Source: Flavobacterium rhamnosiphilum
GTDB lineage: Bacteria > Bacteroidota > Bacteroidia > Flavobacteriales > Flavobacteriaceae
Reading direction: 5' to 3'
Length of the DNA: 64,000 nt
Assembly (NCBI RefSeq): GCF_004349195.1
Contig: NZ_SMLG01000007.1
Coordinates: 1-64,000, forward strand
Shown piece after piece: positions 1 through 9,996 of this stretch; within the stretch, counting starts at the first letter, position 1, and each line of letters starts with the position of its first letter. A program made the position numbers and the translations under genes. The notes under the pieces were generated by a model. That model had not been told where the DNA came from. It did no database searches and saw only the letters and a list, made by a program, of their open reading frames with translations.

Positions 1-1596
1 CTGACCGTAACGCCTGCAACCTTGTCTATAGCTAATACAAACAGATCTAAAGTATATGGTAAAATCCTGACTAATACAGATTTTGGAGGAAGCATGATCG
101 ATGTTGTAGCGGGGGATAATATAACTCTGACTCGCAGTAGCACAGGACAAGGGATAGCAGCAACAGTGGCAGGTTCTAACTATCCTATTGTGGCCACACT
201 GGCTGATCCAAGTAACAGGCTTGCAAACTATAATGTAACTAATTCTGATGGAGCTCTTACCGTAACCCAAGCAACAACTGGTATTACTGTTACCAATGCA
301 AGTGGTGCTTTAGGAGGATATACTATCCTTACAGCTAGATTACAAGATGTTTCAAATAGCCTTTACTTAAACGGTAAAACCGTAACATTCAAGCTAGATA
401 GTGCTACAATAGGTACATCAACCACCGATGGATTTGGGGTTGCTAGTATGACAACTAACGCCTGCATTAATGGCGCTACTATTCAGGCAGATTTTGCAGG
501 AGACTCAAATTACTTAAGTTCAAGTTCAACAAATACAGCTACATTAACAGTTACGCCATCAACTTTTGTATGGAGTGGAACTAACGTAACCGGCACTCCT
601 CAACAACTTCCAACAAGTGGAAGCTTAAATATTACTCCGACAATAACATTTACAGGAGTAACTTTAACTAACGTTTCTATAGAGTGGGGTGATTCTTTTA
701 CTACTCCAATATCAGGAGCTATCACTAATTCAGTCACATCAAGTCATAATTATTCAAATCCGGGAGTATATGCCCCTAAAATTACGGGAACTGATGTTTG
801 TTTAAATACTGTCACGAGTATTTATCAATATATTGTGATTTATGATCCCAATGGTGGTTTTGTAACGGGTGGCGGATGGATTAATTCCCCAGCAGGAGCT
901 TATAGAGCAGAACCTTTATTAACAGGTAAAGCCAATTTTGGATTTGTAGCGAAATACAAAAAAGGTTCCACCATACCGGATGGAAATACTGAATTTCAGT
1001 TCCAGGCTGGTAATCTTAAATTTAATAGCTCATCTTACGAGAACATGTCTTTAGTAGTTGGGGGAGCTAAAGCAAGCTACAAAGGTATAGGAACCATTAA
1101 TGGAGCGGGTAGTTATAAATTTATGTTAACTGCTATTGACGGTAACGTAAGTGGAGGAGGTAATGTGGATAAACTCCGTATGAAAATTACGAACATGACA
1201 GGTGTTGTTATTTATGACAATCAAGTAAATGCATTAAATACCGGTGATAATGCTGATCCAATAACAGCGCTTGGTGGTGGTTCTATAGTAATACATGAGG
1301 CGAAGAAAAATACAACTGCAAAAGTGGTAATTGTTGAGAAAACTCCAGAAATTGTACCATTCACTATAACGGCATACCCAAACCCATCTACCCAATATTT
1401 TAGTATTGACATAAAAGGCGGTAGCAATGAAAAAACGGAAGTGATGGTATATGATATATTAGGCAGAATGGTCAAACATATTGAGAATGGTGATAGCCAA
1501 GAAATCAAGTTTGGTGAAGAGCTTCCATCAGGTACATATATTGCGATTATCAATCAGGGTGTGAAACAAAAAACGGTCAGACTGGTGAAAAAGTAA
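1..1596 (+). CDS. Type IX secreted repeat protein, C-terminal part (5' end outside window)
   Basis: The reading frame is open from the first base, so the gene begins upstream; 531 residues are visible. In order they show one MBG-type repeat with a LTVTPATL-like boundary (about 1-80), a bacterial Ig-like domain (about 86-187), a PKD-like domain (about 188-285), a glycine-rich domain opening with FVTGGGWI (about 286-430), and a type A type IX sorting domain from about residue 455 (AYPNPSTQYF, then LGRMV and a final KTVRLVKK). In this family the sorting domain directs export through the T9SS and attachment to the cell surface or release. The repeats suggest an adhesin or other large surface protein, but no catalytic domain is visible here, so its activity is unknown. 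A strong terminator follows. Confidence 0.88.
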   Translation: MTVTPATLSIANTNRSKVYGKILTNTDFGGSMIDVVAGDNITLTRSSTGQGIAATVAGSNYPIVATLADPSNRLANYNVTNSDGALTVTQATTGITVTNASGALGGYTILTARLQDVSNSLYLNGKTVTFKLDSATIGTSTTDGFGVASMTTNACINGATIQADFAGDSNYLSSSSTNTATLTVTPSTFVWSGTNVTGTPQQLPTSGSLNITPTITFTGVTLTNVSIEWGDSFTTPISGAITNSVTSSHNYSNPGVYAPKITGTDVCLNTVTSIYQYIVIYDPNGGFVTGGGWINSPAGAYRAEPLLTGKANFGFVAKYKKGSTIPDGNTEFQFQAGNLKFNSSSYENMSLVVGGAKASYKGIGTINGAGSYKFMLTAIDGNVSGGGNVDKLRMKITNMTGVVIYDNQVNALNTGDNADPITALGGGSIVIHEAKKNTTAKVVIVEKTPEIVPFTITAYPNPSTQYFSIDIKGGSNEKTEVMVYDILGRMVKHIENGDSQEIKFGEELPSGTYIAIINQGVKQKTVRLVKK

Positions 1597-1621
1597 AATT
1601 GTTTTTGTGAAGATGGTTTAA

Positions 1622-1666
1622 AAAAGTCATCCCGATTATAAAAGCGGGATGACTTTTATTTTTTTC
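1622..1666 (+). terminator. Rho-independent terminator of the T9SS protein gene
   Basis: A perfect 13-bp stem (1622-1634 with 1645-1657, core gtcatcccg/cgggatgac) with a 10-base loop runs into a T-rich tail, 26 bases after the stop codon. Confidence 0.85.
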
Positions 1667-1731
1667 AGTTTTGGCTCATCCATGATTAAAGTTTAACTTT
1701 TTAGGGTAACATTCTAAATGGTTAATTTGTA

Positions 1732-1770
1732 AAAAAAAAGCACTCTGAAATTTAATCTCAGAGTGTTTTT
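1732..1770. terminator. Terminator of amt, probably bidirectional
   Basis: An 8-bp stem (1741-1748 with 1758-1765, cactctga/tcagagtg) is flanked by an A-run on the left and a T-run on the right, so it can act on either strand. It lies just past the stop of the minus-strand ammonium transporter gene. Confidence 0.75.
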
Positions 1771-1792
1771 AATTTATTTCATAAAAATCGGT

Positions 1793-3109
1793 TTATAGAA
1801 ACTCACCGTGTTGAGAAATATCTAAACCTAATTCCTCTTTTTCTTCACTTACTCTTAGTGGAGTTATTTTGTTTACAATAAAGAAAAGGAAATAAGATGC
1901 TGAAAATGCAAATGCTGAAACGATTACTAAAGCAGTTAATTGGTTTAAAAATAATGTAGCATCGCCAAATATAAGTCCTTGATTATCTCCTACCACTGAG
2001 TTAACAGTTTTAGAAGCAAACACACCTGTTAATAACATACCAACCATACCACCAACACCATGACAGGCAAATACATCTAAAGCGTCATCAATTTTACCTT
2101 TAGGAAATTTACTAACCACTAGATTACTAACAATACTGGCAAATATACCGATAAACATGGCATGAGGGATAGTTACAAAACCTGCAGCAGGTGTAATTGC
2201 TACTAAACCTACAACGGCTCCTATACAAGCTCCCATTGCAGAAAGTTTGTGTCCAAGAATTTTATCAAGAAATACCCAAGCCATTCCGGCAGCTGCAGCA
2301 GCTACAGTTGTTGTACCTAATGCTTGTACAGCTAAACCATTAGATCCTAATGCTGAACCTGCGTTGAAACCAAACCATCCAAACCACAATAAGCCAGTAC
2401 CTAACAGTACGTAAGTAATACGGGCAGGATTAACTTTTTGTATTTTTCTTTTTCCTAAGAAAATTGCTCCAGCTAGTGCAGCCCATCCCGCACTCATGTG
2501 AACTACTGTTCCTCCAGCGAAATCCAAAACTCCCATTTTAAAGAAAATACCATCTGGATGCCAAGTCATGTGTGCTAATGGAGCATAAACAAGTAATATG
2601 AATAATACCATAAATAATAGATAAGCCCAGAAACGAATTCTTTCTGCAAAAGCTCCAGTTATTAAGGCAGGTGTAATGATTGCAAATTTTGCTTGAAATA
2701 AAGCAAATAACATAAAAGGTATTGTTGGAGCAAGACTCCAAGCGGTATTGGTACCAACACCTTGAAAAAATAAATTAGGTAACGGATTACCAATTATTCC
2801 TCCTATTGAAGGGCCAAATGATAAACCAAAGGCTATAACTACCCATAAAACGGTAACAATTATCATAGCCATAAAACTTTGAAGCATAGTACTGATAACA
2901 TTCTTTTTTCCCACCATTCCTCCGTAGAAGAAACCCAAACCAGGAGTCATTATTAATACAAGTGCAGTTGCAACGATCATCCAAGCGGTATCGCCGGTAT
3001 CAAATTTTACAGCTTCTGTTGGAGCAGGGCTGTCAATTATGAAATAATTAGAAAAAAGGGTTAATACCAAAATCGTGATTAATAGCACACTTAAAATAAT
3101 TTTTCGCAT
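1793..3109 (-). CDS. amt: Ammonium transporter (Amt family)
   Basis: This 438-residue inner-membrane protein matches the Amt/MEP/Rh family, which conducts ammonium/ammonia for nitrogen assimilation. After a hydrophobic N-terminus (about 1-24), probably a signal peptide, the family core begins at DTGDTAWM (38-44) and includes the FYGGMVGKKNV segment. The twin pore histidines are at about H204 (VVHMSAGW) and H350 (ACHGVGG), and about eleven membrane helices can be traced. The length is normal. No glnB/glnK gene, the usual partner, lies beside it in this window. It appears monocistronic, with a terminator just downstream. Confident family call; affinity and control are not visible. Confidence 0.96.
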   Translation of the reverse strand: MRKIILSVLLITILVLTLFSNYFIIDSPAPTEAVKFDTGDTAWMIVATALVLIMTPGLGFFYGGMVGKKNVISTMLQSFMAMIIVTVLWVVIAFGLSFGPSIGGIIGNPLPNLFFQGVGTNTAWSLAPTIPFMLFALFQAKFAIITPALITGAFAERIRFWAYLLFMVLFILLVYAPLAHMTWHPDGIFFKMGVLDFAGGTVVHMSAGWAALAGAIFLGKRKIQKVNPARITYVLLGTGLLWFGWFGFNAGSALGSNGLAVQALGTTTVAAAAAGMAWVFLDKILGHKLSAMGACIGAVVGLVAITPAAGFVTIPHAMFIGIFASIVSNLVVSKFPKGKIDDALDVFACHGVGGMVGMLLTGVFASKTVNSVVGDNQGLIFGDATLFLNQLTALVIVSAFAFSASYFLFFIVNKITPLRVSEEKEELGLDISQHGEFL

Positions 3110-3379
3110 TGTTTTTTAGTTTTAAATTTTGATAAAAATATAAAAATCATCAATAGGCCCCTTTGAAAAAATAGTTTAATGTTATATTTTTATCATTTTT
3201 ACAATATGACCCCTATTTTTTTATGGGTATATTATAATTTAAAGTTAAAATTTGTAATTTGTTAAACTAAGGTTAAGAGAAATTATCGGTTTAGGAGATT
3301 ATATGGTAATCATTCTAAGAATTAATAGGTCTATATCCTAACGGTTCTATATTTTGTTCTAAAAGTTGAATATCGTTTA
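3110..3379. other. Intergenic region upstream of amt
   Basis: About 270 bases of AT-rich DNA between amt and the terminator of the neighbouring operon. It should hold the amt promoter, but I see no convincing -7/-33 pair, no coding signal and no repeat. Confidence 0.5.
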
Positions 3380-3420
3380 AAAAAATTGCACCAATTGAAT
3401 TAATTCAATTGGTGCAATTA
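3380..3420 (-). terminator. Terminator of the amidohydrolase/PH-domain operon
   Basis: A perfect 34-base palindrome (3385-3401 with 3402-3418, attgcaccaattgaatt and its complement) is followed on the minus strand by a T-run, 25 bases past the stop codon of the PH-domain gene. Confidence 0.85.
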
Positions 3421-3444
3421 TTTTAAAGTAAATAAATAATGTCT

Positions 3445-3822
3445 TTATTTTAAAAGATGCTGACTTAAAATTTTATAGACTTCATTGATATTGTTACCTC
3501 CTTTACCAAATTGTTTAACAATCGGTGTATTATCATTATTGAGCCAAATTTTTAATTCGGCATCCATATCCAATATTCCGGCACTTTCTTTAGAGAATTT
3601 TTTGATGCTCGAATACGGAATTGACATATAATCGACTTTGGTTCCAACCAATTGCTTTTCGACTAAAATCAGTCTTTTATTGGTAAAAATAAACATGTCG
3701 CGGATGAGTTTGTACGCTTTCTCAATTATTTCCCCTTCTATTAAGATTGGCTCAAATTCATTCGAAACATTTTCAATGTTTACTTCGGATGCATTGCCTA
3801 AGATGGCATTAAATAGTCCCAT
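3445..3822 (-). CDS. Bacterial PH-domain protein (bPH_1/DUF1696-like)
   Basis: A 125-residue soluble protein without signal peptide or membrane helix. The pattern of a short helical start (MGLFNAILGNAS), then FIFTNKRLILVEKQ, then YSSIKKFSKES and a final helix (NEVYKILSQHLLK) is that of the bacterial pleckstrin-homology family once called DUF1696. Members form oligomeric beta-rings; their ligand and function are generally unknown. It starts 8 bases after the amidohydrolase stop, so it is probably the last gene of that operon, although a cytoplasmic PH protein has no obvious link with secreted hydrolases. A terminator follows. Confidence 0.8.
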   Translation of the reverse strand: MGLFNAILGNASEVNIENVSNEFEPILIEGEIIEKAYKLIRDMFIFTNKRLILVEKQLVGTKVDYMSIPYSSIKKFSKESAGILDMDAELKIWLNNDNTPIVKQFGKGGNNINEVYKILSQHLLK

Positions 3823-3830
3823 TATATTAA

Positions 3831-5138
3831 TTATTTTTGATTGTATTTTGTTTTGTATTTACTGTTCAACTTTGTTTGATGCGTTTCCAGGCTAATCATT
3901 CTTCCTTGAATAAAAGCATTGGTCAATTTATTGGTTCTCATGTCTAAAGCATCTCCTTCAGATATAAATAACGTGGCATCTTTTCCTTGCTCTAAAGTAC
4001 CACATTGGGTATCAATTCCTAGTATTTTAGCAGTATTTGATGTTATTAATTGCAAAGCTTGTTCTTTATTTAGGCCATATGCAACACACGTTCCAGCTAA
4101 AAAAGGTAGGTTTCGAGTGTTCATACGTTCCATATCTCCACTGTTTTCTAAACCTACCAGCACACCTTTGTCAGTCAGTATTTTTGCTAGTTTATAAGGT
4201 AAATCGATATCATGGTCGTCATTTTCAGGCATTTGATGTACTCGTTTTAATAGTACTCCGATGTTGTTTTTTTGTAATAATTCAGCCGTTTTATATGCTT
4301 CGTATCCACCAACAATTACCATTTTCTTAACTCCATTTTCTTTTGCAAATTGTACTGCATCGATAATTTGTTTTTCCTCATTGGCATGAATGTATAAAAT
4401 CTGGCTTCCATCAGATAACCCTTTTGTAGATTCCAAAGTCAAATTTCGATCCTTTGAACTATCGCCTAAATAGGCTTTGGAATTAGATAAAAAAGAAGAT
4501 AATTCCAAAACTTGTTTGGCATAATCCTTATTGGCTTCAATACTTCCTGGTTCAAACCAAGAACCGCTTCTTCTAAAACTAGAAGGGAAGTCTATATGAA
4601 TTCCATCATTTTCTTTAATAAGAGCATCTTTCCAGTTCCAGGCATCCAGTTGAACAATTGATGAAGTTCCTGAAATTCTTCCGCCACGCGGTGTGATTTG
4701 AGCCATTAAAATCCCGTTAGGTCTTACTGTTTCTATTACTTTAGAGTCAGCAGTGTATGCAATAATACTTCTTACATGTGGATTCATATTTCCAATTTCG
4801 TCTTCATCATCAGAAGATTTAACGGCATCAATTTCAACTAAACCCAGTGTTGAATTAGGAGCAATAAATCCCGGATAAACATGTTTCCCTGCGGCGTCAA
4901 TAGTAATGTCATACGCGCCTTCTCCAAGTCGAATCACTCTGGCATCTGCTACCAAATTAATTTTCCCGTTAACGAATCCTATAGCACTGTTCTCGATTAC
5001 TTCACCATTTCCTAAATGTGCCGTAGCATTAAGAATTAGAACCGATTTTGATTGCTTAGGAGCGGGTGTTTGTTGTGCTTTTGTAAGTATTGATAAACTA
5101 AATACCAATAGCAATATATATGTTTTTTTACTCATCAT
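3831..5138 (-). CDS. Secreted amidohydrolase-like protein lacking the HxH metal motif
   Basis: A 435-residue protein with an N-terminal signal peptide (about 1-21, ending KAQ). The fold elements are those of the amidohydrolase superfamily: a small beta-sandwich with NGKINLVADA, the sheet-entry region GKHVYPGFI at about 85-93, and the C-terminal GTLEQGKDATLFI segment that closes the sandwich. The canonical HxH metal-binding pair that should follow the GFI segment is replaced by APNS, and other ligands are not obvious. It may therefore be inactive or use a different metal arrangement. It lies 74 bases downstream of a 998-residue relative and 8 bases before the PH-domain gene, suggesting one operon. 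Substrate unknown. A second ATG directly follows the first. Confidence 0.82.
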   Translation of the reverse strand: MMSKKTYILLLVFSLSILTKAQQTPAPKQSKSVLILNATAHLGNGEVIENSAIGFVNGKINLVADARVIRLGEGAYDITIDAAGKHVYPGFIAPNSTLGLVEIDAVKSSDDEDEIGNMNPHVRSIIAYTADSKVIETVRPNGILMAQITPRGGRISGTSSIVQLDAWNWKDALIKENDGIHIDFPSSFRRSGSWFEPGSIEANKDYAKQVLELSSFLSNSKAYLGDSSKDRNLTLESTKGLSDGSQILYIHANEEKQIIDAVQFAKENGVKKMVIVGGYEAYKTAELLQKNNIGVLLKRVHQMPENDDHDIDLPYKLAKILTDKGVLVGLENSGDMERMNTRNLPFLAGTCVAYGLNKEQALQLITSNTAKILGIDTQCGTLEQGKDATLFISEGDALDMRTNKLTNAFIQGRMISLETHQTKLNSKYKTKYNQK

Positions 5139-5212
5139 ATTTATATTTTTTTATTTGGAATTGCTTTGCCTTTTTTGCAAAAGCGCTCGCAGTGAATCTT
5201 AGATTTTAATTT

Positions 5213-8209
5213 TTATTGTTCTAAAGTATCACAGTGGTATTCTTTTTTCTCCGCTTTTTTAGGCTCTTGAGTAATCATTCCTTTATTCTTTTCTTGTAAT
5301 AATTGACCGATTAACTCATTTCGTTCTTTAGCAATAGCTACTCTTTGTTCTTCATCTTTTTGAAGATCATAATAAACTACACCTTCGATTAACGTTTTTT
5401 CAGCTTTGGCATAAATAGATAACGGATTGGTATTCCACAATACAATATCGGCATCTTTACCCACTTTTATACTTCCTACTTTGTCGTCGATATGCAATAA
5501 CTTTGCAGGATTTAAAGTCACGAATTTCCAAGCATCTTCTTCTGAAACATTACCGTATTTCACTGCTTTTGCTGCTTCTTGATTCAATCTTCTGGACATT
5601 TCAGCATCATCAGAATTATAGGCTACTACAACTCCGGCATTATGCATAATTGGACCATTGAAAGGAATGGCATCATTTACTTCAAATTTATATGCCCACC
5701 AATCTGAGAAAGTCGAGGCTCCAACACCGTGTTCTTTCATTTTATCGGCAACTTTATATCCTTCAAGAATATGGGTAAACGTATTGACTCTAAAATCAAA
5801 TTTTTCGGCTACATTCATCAACATCAAAATTTCAGATTGCACATAAGAATGACAAGAAATGAAACGCTCTTTATTTAATATTTCAGCTAATGTTTGTAGT
5901 TCTAAATCCACTCTTGGTGCTTTCCCTTTTCCTTTTTTACCAGTTGCATTGTAATTTTTCCAAGCAACATCGTATTCTTTAGCACGTTGGAAATAATCCG
6001 TAAAAACCTGTTCCACACCCATTCTGGTTTGAGGAAAACGAGTAGGATTAGTGATTCCCCAGTTTGCTTGTTTTACATTTTCTCCCAAGGCAAATTTGAT
6101 AAATCCAGGTTGGTCTTTGTAAAGCATTTCATCTGCCGAAGCGCCCCATTTCCATTTTACAATCGCTGAACGACCACCAATTGGATTTGCAGATCCATGT
6201 AGTAATTGAGAAGTGGTAACTCCACCGGCTAAGTCCCTGTATATATTAATGTCTTCAGAATTCACTACATCTTGAATGGTTACTTCGGCGCTGGAATTGT
6301 GCCCGCCTTCATTTACACCATTAGAAATTGCAATGTGAGAATGCTCATCAATAATTCCGCTGGTTAAATGTTTGCCTTTGGCATCAACAATTGTTGCTGA
6401 AGCGTCAGAAATATTTTTTCCAATAGATGCAATTTTTCCGTTTTTAACCAACACGTCAGTTTCTTCTAAAATACCGTCTTTTTCGTTTGTCCAAACAGTG
6501 GCATTTTTAAACAATAGTGTTTGTGTAGTTGGTTTTTTCAAATTGCCATAAGCAACATTTGGAAATGTTGTTGGAATAATCATGTTATTTTTTTCCAATT
6601 TCAAGGAGTCGATTGGTTTTATAAAAGGAGCCGTTCTTACAGCAGACCATTTTACCTCATTTCCATTGAATAAAATTGCTTTTCCTGAAAGTAATTGGAT
6701 GTCATCGATATATCCAATTAATCTGGAGAAAGTTGTTTTTGTTGAATCCATAGATTTCATTACAGTTGAAATCCAATTATTAGAAACCGTAAGTTTTGAA
6801 CTAACTTTTTTGGAATCAATCGTCGTAATTATCGATTTTGGAGCAGTAATATCGCCACTAATTTTCCATTTGTATTGTTGATTAGCTACACTTAAATCGT
6901 AATCACCACGAATATCTTTAATTGTTATATCGGTAATAACAAATTTGTTACCCTGAACCCAGTTTTCGTAAAAAATTGTTTTCTCCTCAAAAATTTCACC
7001 GGATGTAATAACAAAATTGGCTAAACTTCCTGTTTTCAAACTTCCTATTTCGTTGCTTTTTCCTAAAATAGCAGCGGGAATAGTGGTCAATGCTTCTAAT
7101 GCTTTCGTTTTATCAAATCCGTATTTAATGGCTCTTAATAGATTCGGTCTAAAATCTTCGAGTTTCTTTAACTTGTCAGTCGTCAAAGCGAAAACAATTC
7201 CATTATCGGTTAAAACTTTAAGATTGGTTGGTGCCTGATTCCAAAAACGCAAGTCTTTCAATTCCATTTGATTGGCTTGGTTGGGATCAGAAACATCATA
7301 AGCTTCCGGGAAATTGATTGGAATAATAAATTTCGAATTTGTTTTTTTGATTTCTTCAATTCGTTCAAATTCATTTCCGTTTCCTTTCAATACATAATTT
7401 AAGCCAAATTCTTTCGCTATTTTGGCTGCTCTCAAACTGTTTAATTTGTCTTCAGAAGCAAATATTTGAACTAATTTTTCATTATTGGATAAGGCTTCCA
7501 AGGATAAATCTTTGGTTGTGGCATTTCCTTTTTTGTACCAATCCAAATCTAAATACATCTGGCGAAGTAATGCCATCATTCCCATCAATGAGCTTGGATA
7601 GGCTTGATTTGTGGTGGCACTTTTAGTAAACGCAAAATGATTGGTTACTTTATCAGATAATAATTGGGTGCTTTTATCAAAATTATTCAAAGCGATCAGC
7701 GTTCCTGATCCGCGAGCAATTCCGTCCTGGACGTGAGTTCCCACGACACCAAATCCTGCTTTTAATAATTCTTCGGCTTTAGTTTGGTCGTATTTAAAGC
7801 TTTCATATCCATTTACTTCTGAACGAATACTTTCATTCCAATAATACCCTGATCTTTTGGTATCATATAAAGGATTCCTTTCAGTACTGGTAATTCCTTT
7901 TGGTTTTTCAATCCCAAAACTGGTGTACATATCAATAAATGAAGGATAAATTGATTTTCCATCTAAGTTGATTATCATGCAATTTTTAGGAATGGCGATG
8001 TTATTTCCTGCACCAATAACTTTTCCGTTTTGAATCAATAAGGTACCCTTTTCAATAATTTGTGTTGGTGTAACATAAATTTTTGCATTGGTAAAAGCGG
8101 TAAAATTGGTGTTTCTGTTTTGAACACTTTCATTATTGGGAAAGTATTCTTGTGCATAGGTTTTTGGCAATAAAACACTGAAATAGAGTAGAAGTAAGAT
8201 TTTTTTCAT
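5213..8209 (-). CDS. Secreted two-part amidohydrolase
   Basis: A 998-residue protein with a signal peptide (about 1-19, ending TYA). It contains two amidohydrolase-like halves. The N-terminal half (about 25-450) keeps the fold signatures (GKVIGAGNNI, GKSIYPSFID) but has no HxH. The C-terminal half (about 565-970) has a full candidate metal set: H623 and H625 (IDEHSHI), H787 (ISCHSY), H813 (FTHILEG) and D867 (YNSDDAE). The second half is therefore probably the catalyst and the first a degenerate copy with a structural role. Family relatives include imidazolonepropionase-like hydrolases and metal-dependent peptidases, but the substrate cannot be told from sequence. It is probably the first gene of a three-gene minus-strand operon and is divergent from the YifB gene. 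The lysine-rich C-terminus is probably unstructured. Confidence 0.87.
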   Translation of the reverse strand: MKKILLLLYFSVLLPKTYAQEYFPNNESVQNRNTNFTAFTNAKIYVTPTQIIEKGTLLIQNGKVIGAGNNIAIPKNCMIINLDGKSIYPSFIDMYTSFGIEKPKGITSTERNPLYDTKRSGYYWNESIRSEVNGYESFKYDQTKAEELLKAGFGVVGTHVQDGIARGSGTLIALNNFDKSTQLLSDKVTNHFAFTKSATTNQAYPSSLMGMMALLRQMYLDLDWYKKGNATTKDLSLEALSNNEKLVQIFASEDKLNSLRAAKIAKEFGLNYVLKGNGNEFERIEEIKKTNSKFIIPINFPEAYDVSDPNQANQMELKDLRFWNQAPTNLKVLTDNGIVFALTTDKLKKLEDFRPNLLRAIKYGFDKTKALEALTTIPAAILGKSNEIGSLKTGSLANFVITSGEIFEEKTIFYENWVQGNKFVITDITIKDIRGDYDLSVANQQYKWKISGDITAPKSIITTIDSKKVSSKLTVSNNWISTVMKSMDSTKTTFSRLIGYIDDIQLLSGKAILFNGNEVKWSAVRTAPFIKPIDSLKLEKNNMIIPTTFPNVAYGNLKKPTTQTLLFKNATVWTNEKDGILEETDVLVKNGKIASIGKNISDASATIVDAKGKHLTSGIIDEHSHIAISNGVNEGGHNSSAEVTIQDVVNSEDINIYRDLAGGVTTSQLLHGSANPIGGRSAIVKWKWGASADEMLYKDQPGFIKFALGENVKQANWGITNPTRFPQTRMGVEQVFTDYFQRAKEYDVAWKNYNATGKKGKGKAPRVDLELQTLAEILNKERFISCHSYVQSEILMLMNVAEKFDFRVNTFTHILEGYKVADKMKEHGVGASTFSDWWAYKFEVNDAIPFNGPIMHNAGVVVAYNSDDAEMSRRLNQEAAKAVKYGNVSEEDAWKFVTLNPAKLLHIDDKVGSIKVGKDADIVLWNTNPLSIYAKAEKTLIEGVVYYDLQKDEEQRVAIAKERNELIGQLLQEKNKGMITQEPKKAEKKEYHCDTLEQ

Positions 8210-8441
8210 AGTATAGTTTCTAATTATTCTCTAAAAGTAAAAAAAAGGAAATGTTAAGCATTATTTTTTTTGATTTTAACAGTTGTTTTTTGCAGAATTT
8301 GAATATTATTAAGCTACTCTATCATACTATTCTAATTATTTTGACATAAATCTGTACTATTCTCTATCGTTTCTAAATTTTGTAGGATTAATTATAGTAA
8401 TTAAAAATGTTTTCTCTAATTTTAGAATCAAATAAGTAAAC

Positions 8442-9977
8442 ATGCTAGTTAAAGTTTTTGGAAGCGCTGTTTTTGGAGTGGAAGCCACAACAATTACCGT
8501 AGAGGTGAATATCGATAAAGGGATTGGATATCATTTAGTTGGCTTGCCTGATAACGCCATCAAAGAAAGTAGTTACCGGATTGCGGCTGCACTCAAAAAT
8601 AACGGATATGCCATGCCGGGGAAAAAAATTACCATCAATATGGCTCCAGCTGATTTACGTAAAGAAGGTTCTGCTTATGACTTGACTTTAACTATTGGAA
8701 TTCTTGTAGCTTCTGGGCAAATAAAAGCCGATGAAGTTGACAAATACATCATCATGGGGGAACTTTCCCTTGATGGCAGTCTTCAACCTATCCGAGGCGC
8801 TTTGCCTATTGCAATCAAAGCCAAAGAAGAAGGTTTTAAAGGTTTTTTTCTTCCAAAGCAAAATGTAAAAGAAGCTGCTATTGTGGCTGGTTTAGATGTG
8901 TACGGAGTCGAAAATGTACAGGAAGTGATTGATTTTCTCGAAGGAAAAGGAACTCTTGAGCCAACAACAATTGACACCAGGGCCGAATTTTATAAAACCT
9001 TAGATTTTCCTGAATTTGATTTTTCGGATGTCAAAGGACAAGAAAGCATCAAGCGTTGCATGGAAATTGCCGCTGCCGGAGGGCATAATATTATTTTGAT
9101 TGGTCCGCCGGGTGCCGGAAAAACAATGTTAGCGAAACGGTTACCCAGTATTCTTCCGCCGATGACGTTGCGGGAAGCATTGGAAACAACAAAAATTCAC
9201 AGTGTAGCAGGAAAATTGAAGGAAGTAGGTTTGATGAATCAACGCCCTTTTCGCAGTCCACATCATACCATTTCAAATGTGGCATTGGTTGGTGGAGGAA
9301 GTTATCCGCAACCGGGCGAAATATCGATGGCGCATAACGGCGTTTTGTTTCTGGATGAGTTGCCGGAATTTAAGAGAGATGTTTTGGAAGTGATGCGTCA
9401 ACCCTTAGAAGATAGAGAAGTGACTATTTCTCGTGCGAAATTCACGGTTACTTATCCGTCCTCGTTTATGCTGGTGGCGAGTATGAATCCGAGTCCAAGT
9501 GGTTTCTTCAATGATCCCGATTCGCCCCAAACTTCTTCGCCTCACGAAATGCAACGGTATTTGAGTAAAATATCAGGACCTTTATTAGATAGAATTGATA
9601 TTCATATTGAAGTGACTCCCGTTCCTTTCGAAAAATTATCGGAAGACCAAAAAGCAGAAAGCAGTGTTGATATTCGCAAAAGAGTGACTGCGGCTCGAGA
9701 AATTCAAACGGAACGCTTTGAGCAAATGGAAAACATCCATTATAATGCGCAAATGAATACCAAACACATTCGGGAACATTGTGCTTTGGATGATGCTTCA
9801 AAGCAGTTATTGAAAACCGCTATGGAACGTTTGAATCTTTCGGCACGAGCCTATGACAGAATTTTGAAGGTGGCACGCACGATCGCCGATCTTGATGCGG
9901 CGCCTACAGTAATTTCCAGCCATATTGCCGAAGCCATTCAGTATAGAAGTTTGGATCGTGATGGTTGGTTGGGGTAG
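8442..9977 (+). CDS. YifB/ComM-family Mg-chelatase-like AAA+ ATPase
   Basis: This 511-residue protein has the normal three-part layout: an N-terminal ChlI-type domain (about 20-142), the AAA+ core with Walker A GPPGAGKT (221-228) and Walker B VLFLDE (301-306), and a C-terminal Mg_chelatase_C helical domain (about 400-505). The family includes ComM, a DNA branch-migration helicase in natural transformation of some proteobacteria; in Bacteroidota it is widespread and its role is less clear. It is cytoplasmic. It is divergent from the amidohydrolase operon and probably transcribed alone; a large inverted repeat follows. The start at ATG 8442 gives the family's usual MLVKVFGSAVFGVEA opening. Confidence 0.95.
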   Translation: MLVKVFGSAVFGVEATTITVEVNIDKGIGYHLVGLPDNAIKESSYRIAAALKNNGYAMPGKKITINMAPADLRKEGSAYDLTLTIGILVASGQIKADEVDKYIIMGELSLDGSLQPIRGALPIAIKAKEEGFKGFFLPKQNVKEAAIVAGLDVYGVENVQEVIDFLEGKGTLEPTTIDTRAEFYKTLDFPEFDFSDVKGQESIKRCMEIAAAGGHNIILIGPPGAGKTMLAKRLPSILPPMTLREALETTKIHSVAGKLKEVGLMNQRPFRSPHHTISNVALVGGGSYPQPGEISMAHNGVLFLDELPEFKRDVLEVMRQPLEDREVTISRAKFTVTYPSSFMLVASMNPSPSGFFNDPDSPQTSSPHEMQRYLSKISGPLLDRIDIHIEVTPVPFEKLSEDQKAESSVDIRKRVTAAREIQTERFEQMENIHYNAQMNTKHIREHCALDDASKQLLKTAMERLNLSARAYDRILKVARTIADLDAAPTVISSHIAEAIQYRSLDRDGWLG

Positions 9978-9996
9978 TTAGTGGCTAATTTTATTA

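Noticed and set aside
1221..1553. A 110-residue frame on the minus strand within the T9SS protein gene
   Set aside because: It is the shadow of a strongly supported coding frame with a sorting domain; its sequence has no family features.
3638..3895. An 85-residue plus-strand frame over the PH-domain and amidohydrolase genes
   Set aside because: It crosses the junction of two well-supported genes in the opposite strand and has no recognisable domain.
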